Source: Atopsyche davidsoni (Eukaryota; Arthropoda; Insecta; Trichoptera; Hydrobiosidae). From it: a DNA stretch of 64,000 bases. The stretch covers positions 9,648,501-9,712,500 of the forward strand of contig JAILWY010000015.1 in assembly GCA_022113835.1 (NCBI GenBank), read 5' to 3'. The notes below the pieces were generated by a model. It was given only the letters and a program-made list of their open reading frames with translations. It was not told where the DNA came from and did not search any database. Positions within the stretch are counted from its first letter, which is position 1. Each line of letters starts with the position of its first letter. This document shows positions 13,828 to 23,725 of this stretch, piece by piece. The position numbers were made by a program, and so were the translations under genes.

Positions 13828-15559
13828 TTAGTTAAGACTTTTTTTCATGATAAGTAGTTCAACTACAGCCTTTCTTATGGAAATTTTGTGCATTTCTTCC
13901 TTGTGTCTAATACATTGGTAGTGCAACTCATTTAGATGCTTCAACCTAAGCTTTGTCAATGGATCATCCATCTGTGCAGATTCCTCGATAAATTCATGCA
14001 TTGCTTGTGTTTTGACCTTCTCGGATTTGATAGGTTCCAAATTGATGTCTAGTGTTGAATCTGTAACACAATAAATTAAAACTACTTACAAAAGTTTAAT
14101 AATTATTTCAAGGTAATTTTTTTTAATAAGACATAAGCAAGTTCAGAAAATTTGAACAAGGGATCTATAAATCACACTACTATGTGCAGATAAGAATAAG
14201 GTAAAGCAATAAAGAGCTATTGTGGCTCTATCCAGCTTGTAACATCTCTAGCACTTGCCAGTTAGGTTTCCTGCGATGAAAAATAAATCTGTTCAGAAGT
14301 ATTTTTTCTTTCTTTAGAATCTGATAATAGATTAGAAACTAGGGACTACAAGATCAGCAACAAGTTTGTAGGTTTTGGCAGCTGTTATTGATTCATTTGG
14401 TTTCTTGGACATTGAGGTGCGAAACGTCAGAGGACAGAAAACTTCAAGCAGCTTAACACCCAAGAAACTGTTAAAGCAACTAGCATTTCACATAAATTTC
14501 AAATCCCTGAAGACGGTCTCAGTACCAGGACCGAAATGATGCAACATAAATTAAACCAAATGCAGCATAACACTCAAGAACCAAATAGTTATAAGATTTA
14601 TTACCTTCAATCAATTTAACGCTGTCAGAATCAGATGCATATTGAATTTCTTCATATATAGTTGGCAGAATTTCCTAAAACATGACACTATATTAATATC
14701 AACATAATTTTTTCATATGTTATCTGTGACACGATAACCCGAGCACTCAAAAACCACCACCAGTCTGTGTGATTAGAAGTATAACTTTTCCAAGTTGATT
14801 ACGCATGTGTTCGAAGAATTATTCTAATCAGTACTTTGTTCTTAATCATGCGTTCAGTATTTCGTTATACATGTTTAACTGTATTTACTGCAATGCAACG
14901 ATGGTGGTAACTCTAAAAGATTATAAATTATTTTGTAATTGCATCGAAGTAAATATTATAGTTACATAGTCAAATACTATACTTGCTGCAGAAGTTCATA
15001 GTTAAACATGTATCGGTATACGTGGATATATAAATAATTTTTTGGACGTTGAGCTGCTTGAATTTTGCAGTCTGGTACCATCTCAGGGATTTTATTCAAG
15101 CGGTGGGGATTGATTTCATGCAGCTCAACACTCCGGAAACTGAATCATCTAAATAATACATAGTGATGTTACCATAGCTGGTGCTGCTTGAGCAGGTTCT
15201 TTAGCAGCTATGGGTGTTGTAGTTGAAGAGGAAGCAGTAGGCTGTGAGTTTTCTTCATGATTATTTAGTCCAGTGAGCTTTTTTACAGCAGCACGGATCG
15301 CGGCCAGTCTTTGAGCGCGGTGGTTAGCTGAGTACGCCACCCTTATCGGGGGCAACGCCCGGGAATTGCCTATTTTGACTTTGATGACTTGAGGGCAGAA
15401 CAAACAGGTGCTCAGGTGAGTGGTCATGGACGAAAGGTCGTAGGCCACGACGGCTCTGCAGTACTTGCACGAAAATGCCTGATCTTCCGGTCCTAGATGC
15501 GTTGGATAGAATAGCTTCCAAACGTGCAGAGCCTTGGGTTTCCCCATGTTTATATACAT
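13828..15559 (-). CDS. Small BED-type zinc-finger protein, three exons
   Basis: Minus-strand exons 15559-15173, 14674-14605 and 14060-13828 join in frame: phase 0 after an APAM end, then GAA|G..AT. All introns are GT..AG. The product is 229 residues. Residues 13-55 form a BED-like finger: VWKLFYP aromatic motif, then C31-x2-C34-x13-H48-x3-C52, followed by FCPQVIKVK. The middle is Ser/Thr/Ala-rich and low in complexity. The C-terminal 50 residues are charged and probably helical (LRLKHLNELHYQCIRHKEEM). BED fingers bind DNA and are typical of hAT transposases and proteins derived from them; no transposase core is present, so this looks like a stand-alone, possibly domesticated protein. Translation may start at Met1 (15559) or Met5 (15547), the latter in the better AAC-ATG-G context. 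Intron 2 carries a family A repeat. I do not recognise a named orthologue. Confidence 0.75.
14340..14560 (-). repeat. Dispersed repeat family A inside intron 2 of the BED gene
   Basis: It shares GCTTAACACCCAAGA, GCGAAACGTC, CTGAAGACGGTCTCAGTACC and GTAGGTTTTGGCAGC with copies at 30.6, 39.2, 41.9, 46.5 and 56.1 kb. These are diverged copies of one dispersed element with a GTTTCGGTCC-type core. Confidence 0.55.
15040..15135 (+). repeat. Family A-like fragment with inverted ends in intron 1 of the BED gene
   Basis: GGACGTTGAGCTGCTTGAA at one end and CATGCAGCTCAACACTCC at the other form a short inverted pair. They resemble the AGCAACTCAACACCCAAGA core of family A. Confidence 0.4.
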
Positions 15560-17084
15560 GCAATTTGAGTACTTGCAAGAACTATTGAAATAACACTCTT
15601 CAGCCCACGCGTAACAATACGGAATTAGGGGACAATCAAGCAGGGTGTTGCCACCTCTAAAATTGTAATTTAGATGTTTTAATAAATAAAATATTTAATA
15701 TACTGCCAAAAACTCGACTTGCTCTGATCTTGTTGATAAAATTTTTGGACCAATAGCGTTGTTTCAGGGTTTCCGACGTTTTAGTGGAAGTTTGCAAAAA
15801 CGCTAATTAATATATTGATTAGAATAAAAGTTATGAAGTGTCATTAAGCAATGTGTTATTGCTTCATTAGCTATTTTAAAAACAAATTGACGCAAAGTTG
15901 CTCTGATCTGATCTGTCTAAATTTTGTATATAAAATCAAATCTCTTAGATTAGAATTTTGGCGCACAACAATTTAACTTTTTAGATAAAATATTTATTTT
16001 AACATCGCTCAAAATATTTTATTTTTAATAGCAGAGAATTTATGCAATTAAAACTATAAAATCTGGTTGAGAGCAAATAAGTGTATTTTATGAATTAAAA
16101 TTTTGCTCGAATGCCCCAGAAAATTATTTAAATTGCTAAAATATCTTAATGATATATTTACTTAAAAGGCAAACTGGCAACACCGAAAAACGAGACAAAC
16201 AAGTAAAAATGTTAATTAAAAGAATAAACAAATGTTAGCCGCGCTAACGTTTGACAAATTTATGACTAGCTTATTTTTTTAATTATCTTCTACTATTTGA
16301 ATATAAAATTTAAAAATATATACATGAAAATACCAATAAATTAGATCTTTCCCATCGGATTATTTTAATTGCAATTATTGTTACAAAAAATAAAATATTC
16401 GATGCAACAAAGAGATAATACCGATTTGTTTTTTACTTAAAACGTCTAATTTATGAGACAACAGTATTTTCGAGTTACTACAAATTATAAAGCTCTACGA
16501 CAGTATTTATATTGTTTTAATTTTATTTTGGTCAGATATAACATTTTTTTGATAAAATAAAATATTTTAGTAGTTCTTAAAAATAAGCAATGCTAGTAAA
16601 AATCTAACCTAAACGATTTTTTATTTGAATCAATCAGACTAAAATCTTATTGGACAAGTTTTACTTGCAAAAAGTTCTGACCTATCATACAACTAAATAA
16701 ACCAACTTGCTAAATATTGAGAAATAATGTCAGTAATTTAAATGATTTCGATGTGTAAAATAAAATTTTGAACAAAACCAACAAAAATTATATTTAAAAA
16801 AAAATTTAGCTAACGTTTTTGAATAGTGCATTTGCTGTCATAATTTATTTACGTAATAATAATAATACTCATCAACAACTACAGTGCTACAACCTGTTGT
16901 GACCATGATTTTTATTAGGAGTCCGCCATCTTTTTCAGTCGATGGCCTTTGGTTTCAAGCCAATCACGTCCAATAATATATGTCAACTTGCTCTACTTCG
17001 TCGGAATTTTTTCTCTCCTTCGGGCTCAATTAACCCTCTTTTATCGTAGATATTAGACTCAAGACTATTTAGTTTTGTTAGCCT
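15560..17084. other. Upstream region of the BED gene and AT-rich desert
   Basis: The BED-gene promoter should lie at about 15560-15700 on -. It has GGTGGCAACACCC (rc of 15638-15650) but no clear TATA box. The remaining sequence is AT-rich without coding potential. A GC-richer patch at 16915-17060 has no identifiable content. Confidence 0.5.
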
Positions 17085-17408
17085 TAATATGGGGACATCT
17101 TTATTTTCTGCTCCAAGTTCCTTTCTTCAGAGAAGGTTGGTGACTATTTCGCTGAACATATAATATATCTGTCTGTTTATGGTTTTATTAGTCCATATAT
17201 TCAAAGCAAGATTTGCGTATTGCTGTTGCCCAATAATATTATTATCTAAACCCTTTCTTATAAAGTTTTGGCATTTGCATCTGATATTTCTTCTGCAGCA
17301 GGCTGCAGAAACAATAGCAAGAGCTCCTCATCTCTACGAGGTACTTCCAGAACATGTTCCTCCACAATAATTCTAAGCTCACTACTCCATTATCCGATCC
17401 CTTACATA

Positions 17409-18145
17409 CGAGAGCGGTCCGATAAGTACTTAGCCTACAAAAGAAAAACGAAAATTTTGGAAAAGCGGCGATTTATTTCTCAAAATAGTCTCCTTTTAGC
17501 TCGATGCACTTGACCCAGCGATGCTCCGACATCTTTAACCCATCTGGAAAATACGTTTTCTCGAGGTCTGCAAAGTAGGCCTCCGTGGCGGCGATGACCT
17601 CCTCATTCGACTTAAATTTCTGCCCGGCGAGTGGCTTTTTCAAGTTTGACCAGGATATGACCCATGAGGTCTTTTGAGGTGCCTACTGTTTCAGCTATTT
17701 GCGCACCTTCAATCGGCGGTCTGCCAATACGAGATCGTGGATTTTTGCCACGTTATCCCCCGTGGTAGCCATTTTCGAAGCACCTAGGCGTGGCTCACCA
17801 AAAACTGACGTGCGACCACGTTGAAACTCGTTAAACCAATTTTTGACGTTTGCCATCGAAGGAGAAGAGTCACCGTACACAGCATCCAAGCGCTCTTTGA
17901 TTTCGCTGAGCGATTTCCCTTCCAAAAACAAGAATCGAATCACCGACTGATATTGCTCTTTTTCCATTTTTCTAATATACGCGTACACGTGCGCTTTCAC
18001 ACGCGGCCAAAACAAAACTATGAGTCCGATTCGGCTGAAATTTTGACAGTAGCCGTCTACGAGAATGTACTACACGATAGTAAATCTCTCTTGCGATACT
18101 AGCACTATCGGGCGGTGAGGCTAAGTACTTATCGGACCGCCCTCG
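17409..18145 (-). mobile_element. mariner transposon, internally deleted
   Basis: 737 bp bounded by inverted repeats of about 28-30 bp (CGAGRGCGGTCCGATAAG, continuing TACTTAGCCT) and flanked by TA on both sides (17407-17408 and 18146-18147), as expected for Tc1/mariner. An intact mariner is about 1.3 kb. The copy keeps both transposase ends but lacks the centre. The inverted repeats are still nearly identical, so the insertion is fairly young or was cross-mobilised. Confidence 0.92.
17473..17967 (-). pseudogene. mariner transposase, deleted and frameshifted
   Basis: Reading on - from 17967, MEKEQYQSVIRFLFLEGKSL begins the paired-type DNA-binding domain, followed by VKNWFNEFQRGRTSV. A one-base deletion near 17695 shifts the frame just before IAETVGTS. 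At about 17657 the reading jumps to the C-terminal end: SNLKKPLAGQKF, SNEEVIAATEAYF, and ELKGDYFEK with TAA at 17475-17473. The whole catalytic DD(34)D region is missing, so it cannot encode an active transposase. The opposite-strand frame at 17821-18102 is only its shadow. Confidence 0.9.
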
Positions 18146-18215
18146 TACGTTTAGGATACAGAATGGCAGCTATGCACAAGGACATCTTTATAGAGGTGGT
18201 AATGCTCATCATTAT

Positions 18216-19990
18216 ATCTTGCTATAGATTTAATGTTTCTGCTTTTATTCTGACTGGGCTCTATTGCTTTGTGCAGTGGTAATACGCGTATACCACATTG
18301 CATCCAATCAGGCGCTTAGCAATAAACAAATAAAACGGTTTGTTATAGGAGATACTAATGCAAATGAAATAGATCTATTTAAATTCCTATGAATATCACA
18401 ATATTTTATTCTGATTTGAAAAAAAATGTTTAATAGTAAGTTTAATTGATATCTCGTTGCGTTTGCCTCCAAGGATCAAATCTATTTTTTATATTGTAGG
18501 AATTAGGTCTGTGTGCCATTATGCCATTATCTTCAGCGCTTCTCCAAAATAATACGCCAATAGTCCTTGACCCATTCTGCTGTCCTCCAGTTTATTTTGC
18601 ACAAAACCCAATGAACCTTATCACAGTCCTGCATCAGTACAGCTAGCCCAGCAATTTCAGTTTTCCAAATTTTATTGACTCACAATCTTGCACACCCTGC
18701 ATTCGCTTCTTCAGGAGATTGGAACTTTTCAGATCCACTCATCAGAACTCTACGCAACCAGAACTGATGGAAGTTAACAATCGATGGTTTCAAAATTCTC
18801 GCAAAGAATGAGCCAATCAGGCTTCTCGGGACTTTGAAAAAGCGCTTCATAGACTTGACATGAAGTCCACGAGTGCCAAGCTTAACTGAGGCGACTACAA
18901 AGCTATTACTAGTAATTTCAATTGATAACTTTGCGTATTTATTCCGGGACTATTAAATGAGCAGCAAAAACCATCAATTCTAATTAACGAAACATGCAAA
19001 ATGGCAGCAATGGGTGTGCTTCAATGCAATATTAAAATATCGTTTCGAAAGGCCTCATATATGCAATCATAGCGCACAGTCGAATGCGAAGGATAAAGGA
19101 GATGCAATTCTTCATAAACTTTCCTTCGGAAATGGCAAGAAGGCATAAAACCGTGTAACAATATCTCCTCGTCTGAATCAGTAAAGGTTAGTGAGTATTT
19201 TATATTGTTTGCTATCAGTTTATCGGATTTCTTGTGTGCTTGGAATGGACGCTGCTCCAAGGATGATTTTTCTTTCTGCATGTCATGGAGACGGGAGTGA
19301 TTTGATAAATATTCTATAGAGTGACCAATCGGGATGAACGAGAATTCAATACTAAGATGGTATAAGCTAAGCAGAGACAGTTTGCCCTTATAAGCGTTCA
19401 TATACTATATTTTTAAGTAAAAATGTTTTTGATCCCACCAGATTTGGCAATAGATTTGCCGATAGTGAGAGATTCTCACTATCGGGATTGACGAGCTACT
19501 TATCCGAGTTTGACATTAGTACTTTTCATAACTAGGTTTAATTTGATACAGATCTTTTCACAATGGCTTAAAATATGGCATTACATCCCAAAAACATGGG
19601 AAACGTGTATTTATTATTCATGATGTTTATTAGGATTGCGGTAAATATGAAATTAAAACCACTTTTACTTTTGTGTTTGCAGGTGCGGTTGTTCGCTCGT
19701 ACACTCTTGCAAGTAGAATTTGCGTTGTTTAGGTGTGGATACTTACAATAATGAGTAGTGATGGATATGTGGTAAGTTATCGGCCTGATCTTCGCTGGAG
19801 ATAGTCGTGGGTGATTTACGGCAGATGCCGTGGTCACCCTCGCCAGAAGATTCCCATGAGCGGCATCGGCCAAGGACACCCCACCGAGAGATCCGCTAGT
19901 CGCCGCGTGATGTCATCACTTTCGATCCAGCGAGCGCTTCTGCGCTGACCGGTATAAGATCAGGCTTTGTATATATATAATAAGCCAGAT
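18216..19990. other. Gene-free stretch with decayed patches and small hairpins
   Basis: 18500-18900 has coding-like composition on - but many stops and no recognisable motif. A minus-strand frame at 19401-19021 is open for 126 codons without known domains. GATAGTGAGA/TCTCACTATC is a perfect 10-bp stem with a 3-nt loop near 19459-19481. A GC-richer patch at 19780-19945 is unidentified. Confidence 0.4.
19021..19401 (-). CDS. Unassigned open frame of 126 codons (doubtful)
   Basis: Starts MNAYKGKLSLL and ends DILILH. No signal peptide, membrane segment or motif is recognised. The length is near what chance gives in AT-rich DNA. It may be a decayed transposon fragment. Listed only because it stays open through GC-richer sequence. 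Confidence 0.15.
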   Translation of the reverse strand: MNAYKGKLSLLSLYHLSIEFSFIPIGHSIEYLSNHSRLHDMQKEKSSLEQRPFQAHKKSDKLIANNIKYSLTFTDSDEEILLHGFMPSCHFRRKVYEELHLLYPSHSTVRYDCIYEAFRNDILILH

Positions 19991-19995
19991 CTTAT
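19954..19995. repeat. Hairpin-forming inverted repeat
   Basis: ATAAGATCAGGCTT and AAGCCAGATCTTAT form a 14-bp stem with one mismatch around an AT-rich 14-nt loop, immediately left of a family B copy. It may belong to that element or mark an older insertion. Confidence 0.55.
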
Positions 19996-19997
19996 AT

Positions 19998-20190
19998 AAA
20001 TTCTATATTTTTGACCGAGAATACTTGGTAGAATTCCATTTTAATATTTAAAATAATAAGTAAAATATTTGAGTGATTTTTCCACATATAGATTTTTATT
20101 GGTGACCGGTTTCGCCAACCAAAAGAGTGTTTGATAATGCCAACATCTATATGTGGAAAAATCACTCAGGTATTTTACTTATTATTTATA
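19998..20190 (+). repeat. Snapback repeat family B, copy
   Basis: The left part reads TTTTTGACCGAGAATACTTGG, then GAGTGATTTTTCCACATATAG, GGTGACCGGTTTCGCCAACC. The right part returns as the reverse complement: CTATATGTGGAAAAATCACTC, GGTATTTTAC. The right arm lacks the GGTTGGCGAAACCGGTCACC section. It ends in an (AT)n run, so target duplications cannot be judged. Confidence 0.8.
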
Positions 20191-20339
20191 ATATATATAT
20201 ATATATATATATATAAAGAAGAAGTCATCAAGTCAAATGAAAATAGTAAAACTGAGAATATATCGTTTTGAAGCTACATGCAGCAAACGTTGAATTTGAG
20301 ATATTTCAGATGAGATGAGAACTTGCTTACATGTACCGC

Positions 20340-20424
20340 ACGCCACTGATACACACTCACACACACAAACACCTACACACACACACACACCCACTCACAC
20401 ATATATATATATATATATATACAT
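20340..20424. repeat. (CA)n and (AT)n microsatellite
   Basis: CA/CACTCA-rich tract followed by pure AT at 20399-20420. The hAT element inserted at its right edge. Confidence 0.9.
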
Positions 20425-22626
20425 TAGGGTGTCCCTTAAAATTCAAGTTCAATGTTTTTTTACGCGTACCTTCTTAAAAGTTTAGTAATAACCCTATATT
20501 GTCTAGAAAAAAATATTAGTTCGATTTATAAACGGTAACCCGTGCCGACTTGCGATTTTAACTTGTCCATACAAGTTGCGTAAGTACTGCGCTGTGACTT
20601 GTAACTGCATGTTTTATTTGTCATTTCATACGTGATTTTTGAGATTAGTAGTGCTCCATTGTTTAGTGCGTTAACATGTCGGTGGAATTACGGAGTGATA
20701 AACAAAATAATTTCCTTATCGGTTTGCCTAGATATCAAATAAATGGTGCAAAATTACCATCTAATCGACAAATTCCCTCGGTCCTATTTTACAATATTCG
20801 TGAGGTTAAACTGATTGTTAGTGAAAGTGCAAATCTTGTGATTAGGGAGTGCATCATATATTGGGAAAAAGCAAGAATTCCAACAAGGGCATATCCTAAC
20901 TGCGTGAAGAAACTTGTTGATTTATATCATGTTTGGAGAGAGTTGCAAAAAAAATTGTAAGAAAACTCAGGTTACGTTCAAGACCCGTGAGAACAATTTC
21001 AAAATTGATCTTGATAATTTGTTTGATATTGCACATGCTGATGCTTTTGAGAGAATGAAAATAGAGTAAGATAAATTATTTTTAATGAAACAGAGAGAGC
21101 CAGATCGACCAGGATGCTTAGGTGGTGTTGATAAAAAATTGTCGGAAAAAGAAGATAGATCTAAACAACGACGATTGGAAGAAGAGGAAAGGGTTGTAAG
21201 ACAAAGATAACCACTAGCTGCTGAAACTAGAAAATCAAGGGCAGAAGCAATAAAATCTGACTTCTTTGGAAGTAATGTACCCGACGTAGTCACAGTCCAT
21301 TGGGATGGAAAACTATTACCCGGGTTAGATGTACGAAGTTCTAAAGAAGAACGCTTGCCAGTTATTGCTTCGTTTGACGATAAGGAACAGCTTCTTGCAG
21401 TGCCAAAACTAGAACATTCTTCTGAAAAACATCAAGCTAAGGCTGTCTCAACAGCTCTCTTTGACTAGAACCTTCACGATAAAGTACAAATAATGTGCTG
21501 CGACACAACAGCTTTCAATACTGGCCGTTTCAATGGAGCTTGTGCTATTTTGGAGAAACTTTAGGAAGAGAATTGCTGCTCGTCTGTCGTCATCATGTTT
21601 ATGAATTGGTCCTAAAAGCTGTCTTTGAAAGCAAAATTAAGTAAATTACTAGTAGCCCAGATACTCCAATGTTTAAAAAGTTCAGAGAAAATTGGAAAAA
21701 CATCGACGCTAGTAACATTGAACCATCTCTTAATTTCGTAAAACAACGTGTTGCCGAGACAGACATTCAAGCTTTTTAAATATTTTATAAGGCAGAATTA
21801 GACAAAGGTTATGTAAGAGATGACTACCGCAAATTGGTCGAACTGTGCGTAATATTTTTGGGAGGAGACTCAGAGGAAAAATTAAAACTAAGCCCCCCCA
21901 AAGCCATGCATCAGGCACGCTGGATGGCGAGAGCGATCTATTCTTTAAAAATGTGTTTACTTCAGTCACAATGCAGAATAACTGCGAAGGACAAAAAGAC
22001 TCTACAAGATGTTTGCTTATGTTTGTAAAACACTGGATGATTTCGTATCGGAAAAGAGCAAACAATTTTTATCACGACTGCAGATCGACGACAGTTTTCT
22101 AAAGGAAGATGTATCTTCTTGGAATAATAATAGTGCTTTTGTGGAAGCTAAAAGAAAAATAAGTTATTTGAGGGTTGTGAATGATACTGCTGAAAGGGCT
22201 GTTAAAATGATGCAAGATTTTAACGGACTTATCGCGGCTGAAGAAGAACAAAAACAGTTCTTGCTGCGCTGTGACCAGGAACATAGAAAATTGTATCCGG
22301 ACTGTAAAAAAACAACTCTATAAAAAAGTTACCCTGGCTGATTGTTATTACTTTATGTTTTTGATTAAAGATTAATGTTCATCTAATTGAATTTTTACTA
22401 TTATTTACTTAATTTATTGCATTTATAATGATTTTATACCAGACCGAAATATCAAGACAAAACACGTTTTTTACTAAACTTTGAAGCTCGGTCGGCACTG
22501 GTTGCAATTATGCTAGAAAGATGAAATTTTATATTTAAGACTCTTATAGCATTACTAAAAAAAGTAGAGGGTACCCATTTCGAAATTTGAAAAAAAAAAT
22601 TTTTTGGTCATATAAGGGACACCCTA
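20425..22626 (+). mobile_element. hAT-superfamily transposon, decayed
   Basis: 2202 bp with perfect 14-bp inverted ends TAGGGTGTCCCTTA...TAAGGGACACCCTA and a perfect 8-bp duplication ATATACAT on both sides (20417-20424 and 22627-22634). The terminus fits the hAT pattern Y-A-R-N-G, and 8 bp is the hAT duplication length. The internal reading frames are broken but belong to a transposase-like family known from arthropod genomes. Confidence 0.88.
20676..22323 (+). pseudogene. hAT-like transposase-related protein, multiply broken
   Basis: Starts MSVELRSDKQNNFLIG and continues through three frames. A shift occurs in an A-run near 20955. In-frame stops follow at 21067, 21208, 21466 and 21562, with further shifts near 21570 and 22010. 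Recognisable stretches are VTVHWDGKLLP, CCDTTAFNTGRFNGACAILE, HHVYELVLKAVFE, PPKAMHQARWMARAIYSLKM and RVVNDTAERAVKMMQDFNGL, with a final EEQKQFLLRCDQEHRK. The DTTxxNTGRxNGA and RVVNDxAER motifs mark a hAT-related family common in arthropods. It cannot make a functional protein. Confidence 0.85.
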
Positions 22627-22741
22627 ATATACATATATAAAATTAAATACGTATCTAGTTGAATACAGAGAAATTGTCTCCTACTACTTGCCTACGTGCC
22701 TTTTCATTGTGGCCCCATATTTTTTTTAAACTAGTTTGGTT

Positions 22742-23099
22742 ATATTTGTATTGAATATTTTTGATATTTGAAATAAATACTTTAGTAATTTTTCCATATG
22801 TCAATTTTTATTGGTGACATTATCAAACTGCGTCAGTTTGATAATGCCAGCGTGAAAGGTAACCAATAAAAATTAACATGTGGAAAATCACTAAAATATT
22901 ATATTTAAAAATGAATTCCACCAAGTACTCTTTGTACTTGGTGGAATTGCATTTTAATATTTTAAGTAAAATACTTTTGTCTATATGTTTTAATTTATTT
23001 TATGTTCACATTACGAAACGAAGTAAAAGGTTAGCAAAGTTGGCCCCCGATAAAATTAAAACATATGAAAAAATCACAAAAGTGTATTATTATCAAAAT
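22742..23099. repeat. Snapback family B, composite of two diverged units
   Basis: The first unit (about 22755-22910) and a second, more diverged one (about 22935-23099) each show the ACTT..GTGATTTTTCC core and its reverse complement. GAATTCCACCAAGTACTC is followed directly by its inverted partner GTACTTGGTGGAATTGC. TAGTTTGGTT occurs on both sides (22732-22741 and 23100-23109), a possible 10-bp target duplication. Confidence 0.6.
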
Positions 23100-23399
23100 T
23101 AGTTTGGTTGTGGTCTTATATTCAGAGTATCTAGGCTTCGACGTTTTATTCTAGAGGAATTAAAATAAAAAGCGGCTTTAAAAAAAAAATCATATGTTGA
23201 CATTTTTATATAATTTATTAGCATATTTGTACTAATTATTTTAAAACCTGCACACCGCCTCTCATTGAACGCCGATTTGTATTTCTCACAAAACGACAGT
23301 CAAAATCAATTTTACAGTTTTTCAGAATAACATCAAAAAATCAAAATACTGGTATTCCCATGCTGGGTTCCCAGACGAGTTTCACAAAAAAACAGACAG

Positions 23400-23520
23400 T
23401 TAAAAATCATTACGTGATTCGGTATTCACGGATGAGTCGAATGATTGGACCCGAACCAGAGACCTTCGGGTGAAGTGCATCTTTGACCACAGACCTCGGG
23501 TCATCCTAAACTAAAAAAAA
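23400..23520 (-). repeat. tRNA-like SINE fragment
   Basis: On - the sequence CTCTGGTTCGGGTCCAATCA resembles a tRNA B box. No foldable tRNA is present. Confidence 0.4.
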
Positions 23521-23649
23521 TACACCGATTTACCTAGATACCTGGTTTTGGAGCCGGCATCGCTTTTTTTACGAGACCTGACCGTGTGCGGACCGGCACA
23601 CTCGTTTCTCAACCTTCTACAGTAAAAATAAATCATCATTTGCCAACCA

Positions 23650-23725
23650 CTCGCCTCGTAGTCTAGTGGTTAGCACTCTTGCTGTACAACCACGTGGTCC
23701 CGGTTTGAATTCGTGCAGTTTTTTT
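23650..23725 (+). repeat. tRNA-derived SINE fragment
   Basis: A-box-like TAGTCTAGTGGTTAGCAC at about 23659 and B-box-like CGGTTTGAATTC at 23701, spaced as in tRNA promoters and followed by T-rich DNA. The arms do not fold into a proper tRNA. Confidence 0.55.

Larger units (their letters stand above)
17106..18215 (+). repeat. Dispersed repeat family C, copy split by a mariner insertion
   Basis: The two flanks (17106-17408 and 18146-18215) together align with the minus-strand copy at 35545-35875. Shared landmarks are CAGAGAAGGTTGGTGAC, GTTGCCCAATAATATTATTA, GCAGAAACAATAGC, CTACTCCATTA and GGATACAGAATGGCAGCTAT. The mariner lies between TTACA and CGTTTAGG, a stretch that is continuous in the other copy. 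Confidence 0.75.

Noticed and set aside
18500..18900. Possible Tc1-type transposase remnant on the minus strand
   Set aside because: A GLH...FW.RVLMS pattern hinted at Tc1, but multiple stops and no DDE or PxPxLNPIE-like motif could be placed.
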